Below are positions 8,973 to 20,392 of a DNA stretch of 64,000 bases, piece after piece (the first letter of the stretch is position 1; each line of letters starts with the position of its first letter). The notes under the pieces were generated by a model that worked only from the letters and a program-made list of their open reading frames with translations, ran no database searches and was not told where the DNA came from. This DNA comes from Desmodus rotundus (taxonomy: Eukaryota; Chordata; Mammalia; Chiroptera; Phyllostomidae). The DNA lies in contig NC_071398.1 in the NCBI RefSeq assembly GCF_022682495.2, positions 15,568,934 through 15,632,933 of the forward strand. Reading direction: 5' to 3'. The position numbers were made by a program, and so were the translations under genes.

Positions 8973-11900
8973 CTAAGGCCCTGGGGGCTAATGCCCAGAG
9001 TTCCCCATATTCTTCAACCCCCGAGGCACCAGCTAATGTTTGACCCCACAGCTGGAAGTCTGCAGCCGAACCAAGCTGAGCTGGGTTCCAGTGACAGGCC
9101 TGACAACCCGCTGCAGTGCTGGGGAGGGTGAAGGACCCCTGGGGGCAGGTGGTTTGGGTGACTTGGCCTGTGGGCTGAGCCTCTGGGAAAAACACTCCCT
9201 GTGGGTTTAGAAGTCCACTGGGTGAGTATCCGTCCCCAGAGAGACCTCTTTTTGGGACCAGGACACCAGGAGCACCCCGTTCCACCCTGGGGAGCTATAA
9301 CAAGGGAGTCCCCTGGGGCTGTGCAGGCACCTCCCAAAGTCAATTCTGACCCTCTCCATGACAGTCCTCCCACCTGACTACCCCTGCCAGCTCTGGTCAC
9401 CACAGCTGTCCCTGACACCAGAGTGCTTTAATGTGTTTCCAAACTCATAGACACTGCTTTCTGTGGGTAGCATTTTCTCCCCAATGAGAGTTACCAAAAC
9501 TCAAAGTATCCTGTTCCCGAAGCCTCATTTGGTGTTAGTTGGGGAACTTCCTGTCCTTCCCTGAGCTTAACTTCAGTCATTTCTGTCCCCATGGCCCTTA
9601 TGCCAGTTCCCTGAGAGGTGAGGTCTGGCCAGGCAGTCTGGACACGTCCACTCTGATAGTGTGCTTTGCAGGGTCCCAGCCCAGAGAGACCTAGATTTCA
9701 GAGTCAGGTGGGGTGGAGGGCATGTTGGAAATCATTGCTTTGGCTATAGAGTGGCCCAGGTCTGGAAGAATGAAAAGTCCTATGATCCTAAATCATTATA
9801 GAATACATTGTAGAAAAAAGCTACCTTCTTGTCAAATGTAGCACTTTTCACCATTTTACCTGTATACATGCATAAAATAGACTTCTTTTTAAACAAATTC
9901 ATCCAGCTAAAAAAAAAAAAAAAGAGGTGGACTTCTTAACCAAATGAAAAATATGATTCAAATGCAGATAAAATATATCAATTAAGGGGCGCTAATCCCT
10001 GGGCTTCTGCTGTTTGTACTCTTTAGAGAACACAACAATTCTCAGAAGTTAAACTATGTCCTAATTATCCAGTGGGGAATCAGTGTGTCTTTTGGAGGAA
10101 AACATTACTAAGGGCTTTTAGTAAGAACTGTCTCTGAGAAATCCCTGCTGGGCAGAGGGAGGAGAATTAGGCCTGTCCCAGGCTCAGGCACACACATTCT
10201 TGAGTCAAGAGGCAAACAGCACTGCACTTGGCCATGGCAGGGGGATGGGTGGGGAGGGGAGGATTTCTCTGGAATTGTTTGAGCTCTCGTATAAGATGTT
10301 TTTTTGAGATTTGTTTGTGTTGTTCCCTTGGACTGGTCTGCCCCTCCACCCTTTATCTGTCTGACAAACATCTCTTTATTACACAGAGTATTCAAGCAGC
10401 CCCTCCCCACAAAGCCAGCCCTGACCCTGACACACCCAATAAAGACCAACTTATCCAACTCTGCTGAAGAGAGAGATATGAAGGAGAACGACATAAAACA
10501 AAGTTCTGTTTTCATCTTCCTCTGGGTACACCTATTCTGGAAAATACTTTGGTCCATTCGCAGAGCTCTCTGAATTGTGTTAGCCTCTCGATGCCCACAC
10601 TGGTTGTGAACCCATCACCCCCACTCGCCATGTCCCCAGGGACCCTTGTTGGGCCTGGCTCTGCAATCTGTTGGGGTCAGTGCGCGTCTGAGTGCTAACC
10701 GCAAGCCTCCAAATGGGAGGGTATCCATCTGTCTTTCTGGAGGCATCTAGTGGAGAGCCCCACATCCAGTAGGTTTCCTAAAAGTGCTTGTGAAATGAAA
10801 GAATTCATTACAGACCACTTGCCACAGACGGTGCTGAGGTGCTGAGACTGTCAGGCACCTTCCCTAAACTAGAGTATGTGGGCTTGAGAATCTCACTTTG
10901 AAATGCCAGCTTGAGAAATTTTCAAGCAATTTGACATTAGAGGGCCCATCTCTGAGAGAGGTGCTACAGGGCACATTTTAGGAGAGACTGACCTTTAATG
11001 AGCCCTTTGGTGGGAAACCAGTTACTAAGCCAACTAGGATGGGACCCAAGAACAACCAGCTCAGGGCTGGTTCTGCTCAAGGGTGAACGAAAGGAGCAGT
11101 CCCTATCGCTGTCACTCGGGTTTTGAAAAAAGGATTGTATTCATGATCATCTATGATCGGCTGCCTGTGGCATCAGGTCATAGTTTGACCAGAGTTGGAC
11201 AAGAGCATTTCTGCCTTGGGCCCAGGCTCGTTATCCCTAGGCAGTGCCTCTGGCTCCTGGCTGTTCTCCTTCCAGAATGTGCAGCTATGGTGCAGGGACT
11301 TTAGGCCCCTGCCACACACATGTGTCTCTAGTTACCAACTTTGAAGCTTACGGGGCATCAATTCTGAGTATTTTCCCATATTTGATCCCAAAGACTGATT
11401 TCCCCTGGACCTCCTGTACTTGGCCTCTGCACTCTTCCCTGATTGAGCAGGCAGAATGGGAGGAGTCACCTGTCTGCATGGTCAGCTCCCAACACAGAGA
11501 CAAGCCCATCTTAGTCTGCAGTGGAACGAGAAGGCCAAGGCTGCGGTGGAGATGGGTTGCCCCTGCCCAGTTGTCAGGCCAGAGGCCCACTCAAGACCTC
11601 TGTACCCGTGGGAGAGGAGACCAGGACTGCCAGGGAGTGCCCAAGGCATCAAGAGCTCACGTTTTTTTGTGGTATTTCTCTGCCTGTCACTGTGTCCAGG
11701 AATCATGGCGGAGCCTGTTGCCCATTCTATCCCTCTTGAGCTGTTAACTGTAGATGGAGTCTCTCATGCTGTTTTCTACAAGACCTGGGGAATGCAGATA
11801 AGCAAAAAGATTTTAGAACTTCCTAATGAACCCTAGGACTCAGATTTTGGCTCCTCCCCTCCTGGAGGGGAGGCAGAGCCAGTCCTCCTCTGTCAAGTCT

Positions 11901-12160
11901 CCATGTGTTTTCCTGCAACAGGGAGGAAGGGGGCACACCCCACCCAACCCCCCACCTCCCTGAGGCACTCACTGAACCCTGCCTGATCTGTGCAGTCTTC
12001 CCTCATCCCAGGGAAGCAACCTGCCTTTCCTTGGAGTCAGTGCCTTCTGCCCTTCCCAGATCTTCCCATAGCTTAACTCCTGTTCTTCTGAACCTCTTAC
12101 ACTCCGCCCCACACTGATCTCCCCCCCCCCCCCAACTTCTTTGGCACAAGGAATTCACTA
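8973..12160. other. Unique non-coding DNA
   Basis: About 3.2 kb without a recognised repeat, apart from an A-run at 9909-9923 and a C-run near 12121-12134. Several open frames exist on both strands (9014-9418 -, 10108-10557 -, 11244-11747 +, 11456-11836 +). They overlap each other, share no family motif and lack paired splice signals. I do not call a gene. Remote exons cannot be excluded from sequence alone. Confidence 0.4.
12120..12134. repeat. Poly(C) run
   Basis: A run of 13-14 C residues, one of the longest homopolymers in the window other than A/T. Its length is likely polymorphic or error-prone. Confidence 0.85.
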
Positions 12161-12164
12161 AGTA

Positions 12165-12445
12165 AAGCTTCGTGGATTCCCATGTTCCCAGCACTGGTGA
12201 GACAAGAATGGACGTAATACTGTCCCTTGCCTCAAGGAGCATACAGTCTGCTGGGACAGACAGATGCTAACTGTAAATTGTGCATCTGAACTGTGGAGCA
12301 CAGAAGGAAGGGGCTGTTCACAGAGATTCATCAGGATTGGGAAGGCTTCCCCAGAGAGGACACAACTGAGCAGGGCCTTGATGATGGAGTAGGAGTTCAC
12401 TGGTTGGGTGAGGCAGGAGACAGCCACACTGGTGGAGGGGACAGC
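12165..12445 (-). repeat. L2 LINE fragment
   Basis: Complement of L2 3' end: CCCTTGCCTCAAGGAGCATA, CAGTCTGCTGGGACAGACAG, TGGGAAGGCTTCCCCAGAGA and GAGCAGGGCCTTGATGATGG. This corresponds to L2 reading leftwards. Confidence 0.7.
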
Positions 12446-12654
12446 ATGCACAACTCATAAAGGAGTAAAATGACATGGCACATTCAGGGAGCCATAACTG
12501 ATTGGTTGCCATGAAAGAGAGAAATGAGAGAAGAGGCTGGAGAGGGTGGCTAGGCTTCTGGAAAGGACTGAGTGGTGTCTGTATCCTGCAGGTAATAGAA
12601 GAAGACTGAGGTGAGGGTCCATGGAGGCTTTTCCCTGCCTCCTCCTCCTCCTCT

Positions 12655-13245
12655 TCCTATATATACCTGTGAAACCATCACACAATCCAGATAATGAACA
12701 CATTTATTACCCCCAAAAGTTCCTCATGTCCCTTTGTCATCTTCCCCTCCCAGCCCCCCTGTCTCCAGGCGACCACCATCTGCTGCTCTCTGTCATTACA
12801 GATTAAATTGTATTTTATGAATTTTATATAAATGAAATCATTCAGCATTTACTATTTGTGAGTGTTCTTCTTATCACTCAGCATATTTACTCTGAGATTC
12901 ATCCATGTTGTTGCATATATTAATAGTTAATTCATTTCATTGCTAAGTAGTACAATATTGCATTGTATGTATTATACCATAATTTCATTGTCTCTCTACC
13001 TGTCGATGGAGGAGAGACAATGAAATTTTGGGCATTCGGGTGGTGTCTAGTTTGGGGCTTCTACAGGGAAGCTGCAGTGAGTAGCTGCATGCAAGTGTTT
13101 GTGTGGATATACACTTTCATTTCTCTTGGGTAAATATCTAGGAATGGAATGGCTGGGCCATATGACAGATGTATGTTTTAACTTTTAAAGAAATTGCCAA
13201 ACTCTTTTCCAAGTGGTTGTTCCATTTCCCATTCCCTTCAACGAT
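12655..13245 (-). mobile_element. Old L1M fragment
   Basis: Antisense L1M 3' region: AAACCATCACACAATCCAGA, AATGAACACATTTATTACCC, CATTCAGCATTTACTATTTG, GAGATTCATCCATGTTGTTG and AATGGAATGGCTGGGCCATA. It contains an unusual hairpin at 12981-13027 that is not part of the L1 text I know (see its own entry). Confidence 0.8.
12981..13027. repeat. Perfect 16-bp inverted repeat inside L1M
   Basis: Arms AATTTCATTGTCTCTC (12981-12996) and its exact reverse complement (13012-13027) flank a 15-base loop. The surrounding L1M normally runs from the left-arm region straight into the CATTTGGGTTG-type text. The right arm therefore looks like an insertion copied from the left arm in inverted orientation. Confidence 0.75.
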
Positions 13246-13942
13246 GTAGGGATCTTTCACATGCACTTTCTTGACTGGCTACAAACTGTATAGTGAATCT
13301 TCAGAACTGAGTCTCTGTTGGATTTTCCCAGGTGGTGACTACAACGGAAACCCTGAGACATGCTCAGTACAAGGGGCCCAGTACAAGGAGGGACAGGGAT
13401 CCTCAAAGTCTTTCCTGAAGATAGTGTCAGACTTGCCATCATCGGGGGAGGCTTGTTGGTCATTGATGCTGCCCCAGAGGCTGAAGGAATTGAGCAAGAG
13501 CTGAGGCGGTTAATGAACTAAGGCACTTGCTTAGCACTTGAGAAAATCCTGCTGGACCTGAAGAGGCCACAGTTCAACAGATTACAGCCCAGTTTATACA
13601 GAAACTAATTCTTTTCATAAATAAATTATCTTGGCTGGCGTCAGGACCCCAACCAGTTGTGGGAGTACCCTTGTCCCTGGCTCAGAGCCCTGTTCCAGAG
13701 AGGTGGCCCTCTGTCCATACTGCTCCTGGAAGAGCCATAGAATGAAGAGATCCAGAGCCCTTAGGACCTCCTAGTAAAGGCTGCTGACCTAGGCCCGTTT
13801 CCCACAGGCAGGAGCTATGGAGCAGCATCCAGGACTAGAAGGCAAGGCTAATGTCTATGTCCATCTGGCCACTGCTAGAGACTGGCCTTTCTGGATCCTG
13901 ATGTCTGTGAAGTGTGAGCCCTCCCAGAGTTTGGAGTATGTT

Positions 13943-13980
13943 GTTCGTTCGTTCGTTCATTCATTCATTCATTCATTCAT
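13943..13980. repeat. Compound tetranucleotide microsatellite
   Basis: About three TTCG units followed by about six TTCA units. One base substitution converts one unit into the other. The frames that read serine-phenylalanine-isoleucine-histidine repeats across it are artefacts. Confidence 0.9.
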
Positions 13981-16012
13981 CAACATTCATCAATGCCTCT
14001 TTGGAACCAGAGGGTGATTCAGGCAGTTTGGAGTCAGGTTGTGAAACCCTCCAAGTTCTGCCAAGGGATTTGGTTGGTATTTATGGGAGGACACAAATGG
14101 TGATTTGATCAGGATTGTGTTTTAGAAAGGGACCTGGCAGCCAACATGGAAGTTGAATTTGAGAATGGACAGATCATGGACAGGAAGATTCTCAGGAAGA
14201 AGCAAGGGAGGATCTGAGCAGGTGACGGAAGTGGGAGAACAAGGGAGGCACAAGATAGTGGGGTGAGGGACAGAGGAGTCAGTGTAATCACACAGCTGCC
14301 ATTTCTTTCCTCTCATGGCTTCAGTAACACTGTTCTCCCCCAGTTCACTCCAAACACTGAATGCATAAATAATAAATAAATGGAGAGATGGTTGGAGGGA
14401 TAGAGGAATGGCTATCTGGCTCAGGAGTGAGCCAAGGCACCCATCTCCCCACCCACCCATCCATCTCCTTCTGCCTGAGCAGCCACCCTTCACTGCGGTG
14501 AAGGTGGGGACCACAGATGTCCTCCCAGTATAACAGGATGTCCCTGACTCACGTCTGACAGCTCTCAGCATGGGCTGACTCCTGGAGGCTTAGTTAGTCA
14601 CCTGTAAAACAAGCGTACAGCTATCTCTTCTTGCTCATATTCCTAAGGCAGTGAAGGATTCCCTAGGGCCATAACTTTGAACTTCAAGGAAGCAAAGGCT
14701 TCAGTTTCCCATGGAGACCCCATCCTTAGGAGGGGAAAAGAAACTAGAGCCTGGTGGGGAGGTCTCCGCTTGATGCCTGCTAAGGAGCTGGGTCTCAGCT
14801 GTGATCACTGAGCATTGACACCATGTGACCTTTTTCTGGTTACGCACAGTGACTACAGCATCTTACAGGCACGTTTCTGTCATTTAGACTGACCTGAAAG
14901 CTCCATCCACAGGTGACCTCAGAATGGCAGCCACCATAACCAGAGTTCACCTTCAAAATAGTGTGTGGGTGCGGGGGACAAGGGAGGAGATATGAGAGGG
15001 GCTGTGGGCAGCGGCTGCTGAATGGGTGTGTGAGGAAGAAAGAGTATTGGCCCCATGAAGGAAAAGCCCAGAGTCCTAGGTTCCAATCCCTTGTGCCACC
15101 TCCACCGGGCAGCCACAGGAGAGAATCATGTCACCTCTCTGAGCTGATCTGGGCTCCCATCACAGTGACTGTAACTGGGTGTCTGCAAGTTCTGCTTTAA
15201 TCTGGGCCTCGTGAGGTGGGGGGCTGGACTGGGTCTGAGAAGGCAGAACAAAGATGTTCTTTTACTCTTGCTTCTCCTGCTCAGGCTGCAACTTGTCTAC
15301 CAGTTGATGCCTAGCTTTTCTAGCCAGTGAGTCTTAATATTTCAGAGCAGGGAGGGCACATAGAAGTCCACTCAACCCTCCATTTGATGTGAGGCAAAAT
15401 GGAGAGAGAGGAAAAGCAGCAAGGCCCTGGCTGGGAATGGCCAAGCTTGTCCACGTGGGCTTCAAGGACTCCCGGGGATCTCAGTGCTTGGCATTCCGGG
15501 CTGCAGTACGAGGGGCACCCAGTGAGTGCTGACACAAAACCACCTTCCCTGCCCTGTGGCACTGTAAGCGGGCCCCTCCTGCCCTTGTCCTTCAAACCAC
15601 TGAGAGAAGAGAGTTTGCCTAGTCAGACCTAGTGGGTGATTGTGGCTTTTCTGTCCATCAGGCTGTGACGGTGGTGGCAGCAGCAGGAGTGGAGAGAGTG
15701 GTGCAGACATAGACAATTTATTGCCTCACCTTTGGGTGAAAAACCCAAGGTCAGGGTGGGGGCAAGAGAGGCCCAGTGCCAAGAGACAAGGCTTGTGATA
15801 AGCCAGGCGGTACCTGGCACATGGAGCAGGAGCCTGGCTTTGTTACTGTCAGTTCAGGGCATTCCCCTGAGTTTCAGGGTAAAGGCCAGAGCAGGCCCTG
15901 AATGGTGGTGCCAGCCTGAGAAACCCCCGGAAGGAGTCCTGGCAATAAAGTGTTTGACCCCGGCCCAGATAGTACAGGCAGCAGCTCAGGAGCTTTGGAG
16001 CCGAGGGTGCCC

Positions 16013-16072
16013 TATAAATCTCAGCAGCTCTGCCAGGAAACCCACCTGGGGTGACTGCAATTGTGCTTCAGG
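16013..16072 (+). promoter_or_regulatory. Weak candidate TATA promoter and first-exon donor
   Basis: TATAAAT (16013-16019) in the context CCTATAAATC is followed 52 bases later by a strong splice donor, CAG|GTGAGTGAG, with the GT at 16072. A start about 30 bases after the TATA would give a very short first exon. No initiator, CpG island or linked coding exon was found. Inferred from motif spacing only. Confidence 0.22.
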
Positions 16073-16479
16073 TGAGTGAGGAGGAATGCGGAAGAACTGG
16101 GTAGGGCCTGCATCCAGGGAGGGAGGCTGTGACCTTTGTGCTGCGTTTGTTCAACAAATACTCCCCCAGGCCTCTGTGGAGCCACAGATATGGGGTGCAC
16201 AGTCCAGGGTGGCATGGCCCTACCCTAAGCTTCCTCTGGGCTTTTCTCTGTGTCCTTCATGCCCTACCTGCTCAGAGGAGAAGAAATGCCCTTGGCTGCT
16301 TGCTGAATGAGTGATGGGAAGGGAGGAGCAAGTGGCCAGACAGCTGGTTCCCCAGCCCCCTGGGCTCCCACCTACCTGGGCTCCTGTACATCTGGGTGAG
16401 GGGATGGTGGGGGAAAATGAGCCACTGATCTTGGCCTGCTCAAAGTCCACCAAGCACTTCCAGAGTCAAACACTGAGTC

Positions 16480-16690
16480 CTTCAGATGTGGGAAGACACT
16501 GCTTCCACCCTCCCCTCTAATGTCTGAACATCCCCAGCAGTGCCTGTACTGCTGCCCTTTGCCCATCCATTTCTTCCTCTCCCAAACCTTCCCTAACCCC
16601 CAGCCCAGCTGAGTTCCTCCACTTCCTACAGGAAGTCTTCCCTGATGCACCAACACTTGCAGACCTTGGGCCTTCATCAGCTACTGTCTC
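16480..16690 (+). repeat. L2 LINE fragment
   Basis: Sense L2: CCTCCACTTCCTACAGGAAG then TCTTCCCTGATGCACC, the 'aagccttccctgacc' part of the L2 3' region. Confidence 0.55.
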
Positions 16691-17560
16691 TGTTCCAGCC
16701 TTAGGCAGGATGGGAGCTGGTATAGGAGGCAGCCAGAAAACGAAGGTAGGAGGAGAATAAGGCCCCAGCCAGCATATCTACAGTTGGGTAGAGGCCTGGA
16801 GTAGAGGCTGGAGGCCCCCAGGATTCCCAAGAAAGGAAGCCTGAGGCAGTGGTCACATGTCTGGAATCTGCCAGCAGGGGCTGGGCACAGGGTTAGATGA
16901 ACAATGAGCCAGGGCCCTGGTGGTGGCACCAGGGTAGTGTTCCACCAGAGGAACACGTTGGGGGCTGTGGTCAGTGGAAGTGAGAGAAAAATGGAGGAAG
17001 GGCCAGATACCTGAGTCTGGGCAACTCTGGATGGTAAGGTGAAGGCTGAGGCCCTACCCCCTGCAGCCTCCTGTGGGAAGGTAGGCAGTAGAAGCAAGGC
17101 AGTGGGGCAGGTGACAGGATCTGGCCAGGAGTCACTGGAGGGCCCATTCTGAGTGCAGAAGCAGACAACCCCATTTGTGGGGCTCTAGCCATTAAATGGG
17201 GCAGCACTTCTTTGCTAACAGGTTTGAAGTGGCGCTCATGGGAGACAAGGGTGGAATCTTTGATGTGGGCAGCTCCACCCTGTCCTTTACTCCCACTCCT
17301 GGTACCATAAGCTCATCTGCACCCAAGGTGCGACCACTGTGGGTGGCTAGAGATATTCTTAGCACCAACTGTCACAGCCTGGCCCAAGTCACCAGCCAGC
17401 TAGCCAGATGTTCTGAGACAGCAGACACCCACTCATTTTGAGCAAAGTGGGGCTCCTGCCACAGCCCTGAGCCTGCCTCCTGCCCCTGCATGGACCTCAT
17501 GGTGGCCTGGGTGCTCCCAGCACTCCAAGTGAGCCAGTGACATGCCACAGGGTTGACAGG
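16691..17560. other. Unique non-coding DNA
   Basis: No repeat or gene was recognised. The minus frame at 16681-17097 is the longest here (138 residues), with low-complexity leucine/serine/proline composition and no motif. Treated as chance. Confidence 0.4.
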
Positions 17561-18318
17561 CAATAAAACACATCAATTCAACATCATTAGTTATTAGGGA
17601 AATGCAGATTAAAGCCACAAGGAGATACCACCACTTGCCTATTAGAATGGGCAAAAGAAAAAAAACTGACAATACCAAGTGCTGATCAGGATTTGAAGCA
17701 ACTGAAATTCTTAGACAAGACCGGAGGGAATGCAAAGTGGCACAGCCACTTTGGAAAACAGTTTGGCATCATCTTCTAATACACTTACTCTATGACCCAG
17801 AAATTACATTCCTAGATATTGACTTAAGAGGAATGAACTTAGGTTCACACAAAAACCTGTATCAATGATTTATAGCAGCATTTTATTCACAATCACCCCC
17901 AAATGGAGGCAATCCAAATGTCCTTCCGCTGGCAAATGGATAAACAAACTGTGGTACATCCATACAGTGAGGTGCCACTCGGTAATAAAAAGGAATCAGC
18001 TACTGGTATGAGCAACAATGGGGATCGTCTCAAAGGTATTATGCTAAGTGAAAGTCAGACTCCAAAGGCTCCATACTGTTGTTTTCATTTACATTTTGGA
18101 AAAAGAAAACAGATGAGGGGTTTCCAGGGTTTAGGAGTAGGGGGTAGGGATTGACTACAAAGGGGCACAAGGGAACCTTTTGGGGTGATAGAACCATTTT
18201 ATATACTGGCTGTGGTGGTGATTACATGACTATGCATTCACCAAAACTCATGTACTTTCTACTGCAAAGAGTGGATTTACTGTATGTACATAATTCTTCA
18301 TTAAACCTGACAAAAAAA
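17560..18318 (+). mobile_element. L1M ORF2 C-terminal end and 3'-UTR remnant
   Basis: L1 text in sense order: ATTAGGGAAATGCAGATTAA, GGAGATACCACCACTTGCC, CAAGTGCTGATCAGGATTTG, AAAACAGTTTGGCATCATCT, GGCAAATGGATAAACAAACT, CATACAGTGAGGTGCCACTC, then 3'-UTR text TTTACTGTATGTACATAATT and TTCATTAAACCTGAC. All frames are broken. The frame at 17903-18154 is a residual shadow. Confidence 0.88.
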
Positions 18319-18697
18319 CCATTAATCACAGCCACTGTTTCTGAGCACCTACTAGGCACTGTGCCAGGGACTCTGTGTTTTCTCATCCATCTACTCATGT
18401 GATCACTCATTCAGCAAGCACTCCCTGGTGCCTCCACCAGCTGCAGCACCATGTCCCGTTCATGCCCCCTAATACCTGCCAGCCACATGGCTCCCCACAT
18501 TATGTATACTATGCACTGTATAGAAACCTGCAGGAAGATGTGGTCAGAGCCCAACCCTTCATGGGGACAGGAAGGTGAGCCTGAACGTTCTCTGTGGGTG
18601 CATTTCCGGGGAGAGGAATTCCTAGCTTTGTCAGCCTCTCAAGGGCATTTGCAATCCAGAAAGAGAGACTGAGGTGATGGAACAAAGAATGATACCC

Positions 18698-18718
18698 TCT
18701 CTCTCTCTCTCTCTAAGA
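18698..18718. repeat. CT microsatellite
   Basis: About ten CT units in a row. Its length is probably variable. Confidence 0.85.
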
Positions 18719-19149
18719 TGCTGGCCCTGCACTGATGGTCAGGCCGTGTCCCTCACAGCTCCGAGCACAGAGCCGGGGCTGGAGTGGAGGGTCCAGGCTC
18801 TGAGCTCATCTGTGTGTTCAGTTTTCTTGGCTGTGTGGCAGGTCGTCTGCTTGGGAGCCTGTACATGTTTGCCCAGCTCCGACGGGGGTGACCCTAGCTT
18901 CTCTGGTGAGAATCTAAGTGTGGGAAACCCCTGGATAAACCCGGAGGGGTGCATACACACAGGAACACTGTACATGAGGACAAATTAGCAAACCGGAGTT
19001 ATGTGTACCAACATGGATCCTTCTTAAGGATACAAAGTGGAACGGTGAGCAAATGACAAGACGGATAATATGCAACACCATTTAAATGTTGTTTTATTGT
19101 TGAACACCTTGTATTCATATTGCAGATTCTTCAAAAAGATCAAATGACA

Positions 19150-19612
19150 TTTAAAAGCACTTTTTAACTTTTCCTTTTTTCCCAGTTTTTTTGAGATACA
19201 ATGGTGGGCACAAAGGTAGATTAAAAATAATAAATATACAGCAATTAATAAATAATATAAGAACAAACTGTCTCGCATACTCACAACTGTAAACCTTCTT
19301 TTGCTCACCCTTGTATAATCGACATACAGCACCGTGTAAGTTTAAGGTGCACCGCATAATGACTTACATATATATTGTGAAGTAATTACCACAGTAAGTC
19401 TAGTTAACACGCATCATCTCATGTAGATCCAAAAAAAGGAAAGAAATGGTTTTTTCCTTGTGATGAGATAGATCTTTTAGGATGTACTCTTTTATCAACT
19501 TTCAAATAGATGATACAGTAGTGTTAACTATAGTCATTATGTTGTACATTAAATATGCTTTAAAGACACAAAGTACCATATATTATATAGTTATAAACTT
19601 GAAAATATCAAA
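19150..19612 (-). mobile_element. Old L1M fragment, split by MITE
   Basis: Antisense L1M 3' text: CAGTTTTTTTGAGATA, then after the MITE TAATCGACATACAGCACCG, GTAAGTTTAAGGTGCACCG, ACCACAGTAAGTCTAGTTAA and ACTCTTTTATCAACTTTCAA. Joining the two halves across the MITE with one TA restores the L1 order. Confidence 0.85.
19199..19313 (+). mobile_element. Mariner-type MITE, copy B (in L1M)
   Basis: A 115-bp element with terminal inverted repeats: left CAATGGTGGGCACAAAGGTA, right (reverse complement) CAAGGGTGAGCAAAAGAAGG. Flanking TA duplications lie at 19197-19198 and 19314-19315. Same family and orientation as copy A, sharing the text ACTCACAACTGTAAACC (ACTCATAACCGTAAACC in copy A). No coding capacity. 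The minus frames at 19024-19332 and 19151-19357 cross it and are chance frames. Confidence 0.8.
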
Positions 19613-19799
19613 ACGTGAACAAGAAAGATACATACTAATTTCAGAAGTAGATAAGCTCTGGGGAGGACATTAACAAAAGAGGGGAAGAAAAAAAGGCAAA
19701 AGGCTAACAAAAGATTTAACAAATCTGAGGTATATGGGTTAAATCAAGGGGTGTTGCATATTATTTTGTGTACTTCTGGTTGAAATATTTCATTATTAA

Positions 19800-20145
19800 A
19801 AACAAGCCAGAGGGAACCTTGAAAGCATTATGCTAAGTGAAACAACCAGACACGAAAGGACAAATACTGTATGGTCCCACCCATATGAGGCACCTACAGT
19901 AGAAGTTCACGGACAGGAAGCGGAACAGTGGTTACCAGGGGGCGGGGCGGGGAGGATCGGGAGTGATTGTCTGAGGAGCACGAGTTTCCCTTTGGGAAGA
20001 CGAAAAAGTTCTGGGATTGGATGCTGGTGATGGTTGTACCACAATGCGAATGTACTTAATGCCACAGGACAGGATGCCTGAAAATGGTTAAAATGATAAA
20101 TTTTACATTATGCATTTTACCACAATAAAAATAAATAAAAACAAC
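19800..20145 (+). mobile_element. L1M 3' end, first of two adjacent copies
   Basis: L1M 3' text: GCATTATGCTAAGTGAAACA, ACTGTATGGTCCCACCCATA, GAACAGTGGTTACCAGGGGG, ATGGTTGTACCACAATGCGA, AATGGTTAAAATGATAAATT and a poly(A)-like end ATAAAAATAAATAAAAACAA. The frame at 19830-20030 lies inside it and is not a gene. Confidence 0.85.
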
Positions 20146-20392
20146 CCAGAATAAACAAATCTATAGAGACAGAAAGCAGATAGATTAGTAGTTGCCTAGG
20201 ACTGAGGAGGATGGTGGGAAAATTGGGGGTCATGGCCAAGGGATACGGGGTGTCCTTTTGTGGTAATGAAGATGTTCTAACATTGATTGTGGTCCTGGAT
20301 GCAGAGCTCTGTAAATACACTAGATGCCATTGAGTGGGTGAAGTGTATGGTGTGGGACTTATATTTCAATAATGCTGTTAAAAAAAAAAAAG
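20146..20392 (+). mobile_element. L1M 3' end, second adjacent copy
   Basis: A second, shorter L1M 3' end follows directly: AGAAAGCAGATAGATTAGTA, GTTGCCTAGGACTGAGGAGG, GGTAATGAAGATGTTCTAAC, ACTTATATTTCAATAATGCT, ending in an A-run at 20380-20391. It repeats the same functional part of L1M as 19880-20130 with different sequence, so it is a separate insertion or subfamily. Confidence 0.8.

Larger units (their letters stand above)
13246..16480. other. Mostly unique DNA with two simple repeats
   Basis: No protein-coding gene was recognised. The 13310-13640 stretch contains broken frames that could be a decayed retrocopy, ending in AAATAAAT-like text near 13620. No source gene was identified and no poly(A) tract follows. 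A faint MIR-like piece may lie near 15060-15190. A TATA-plus-donor signal at 16013-16072 is listed separately. Confidence 0.35.
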
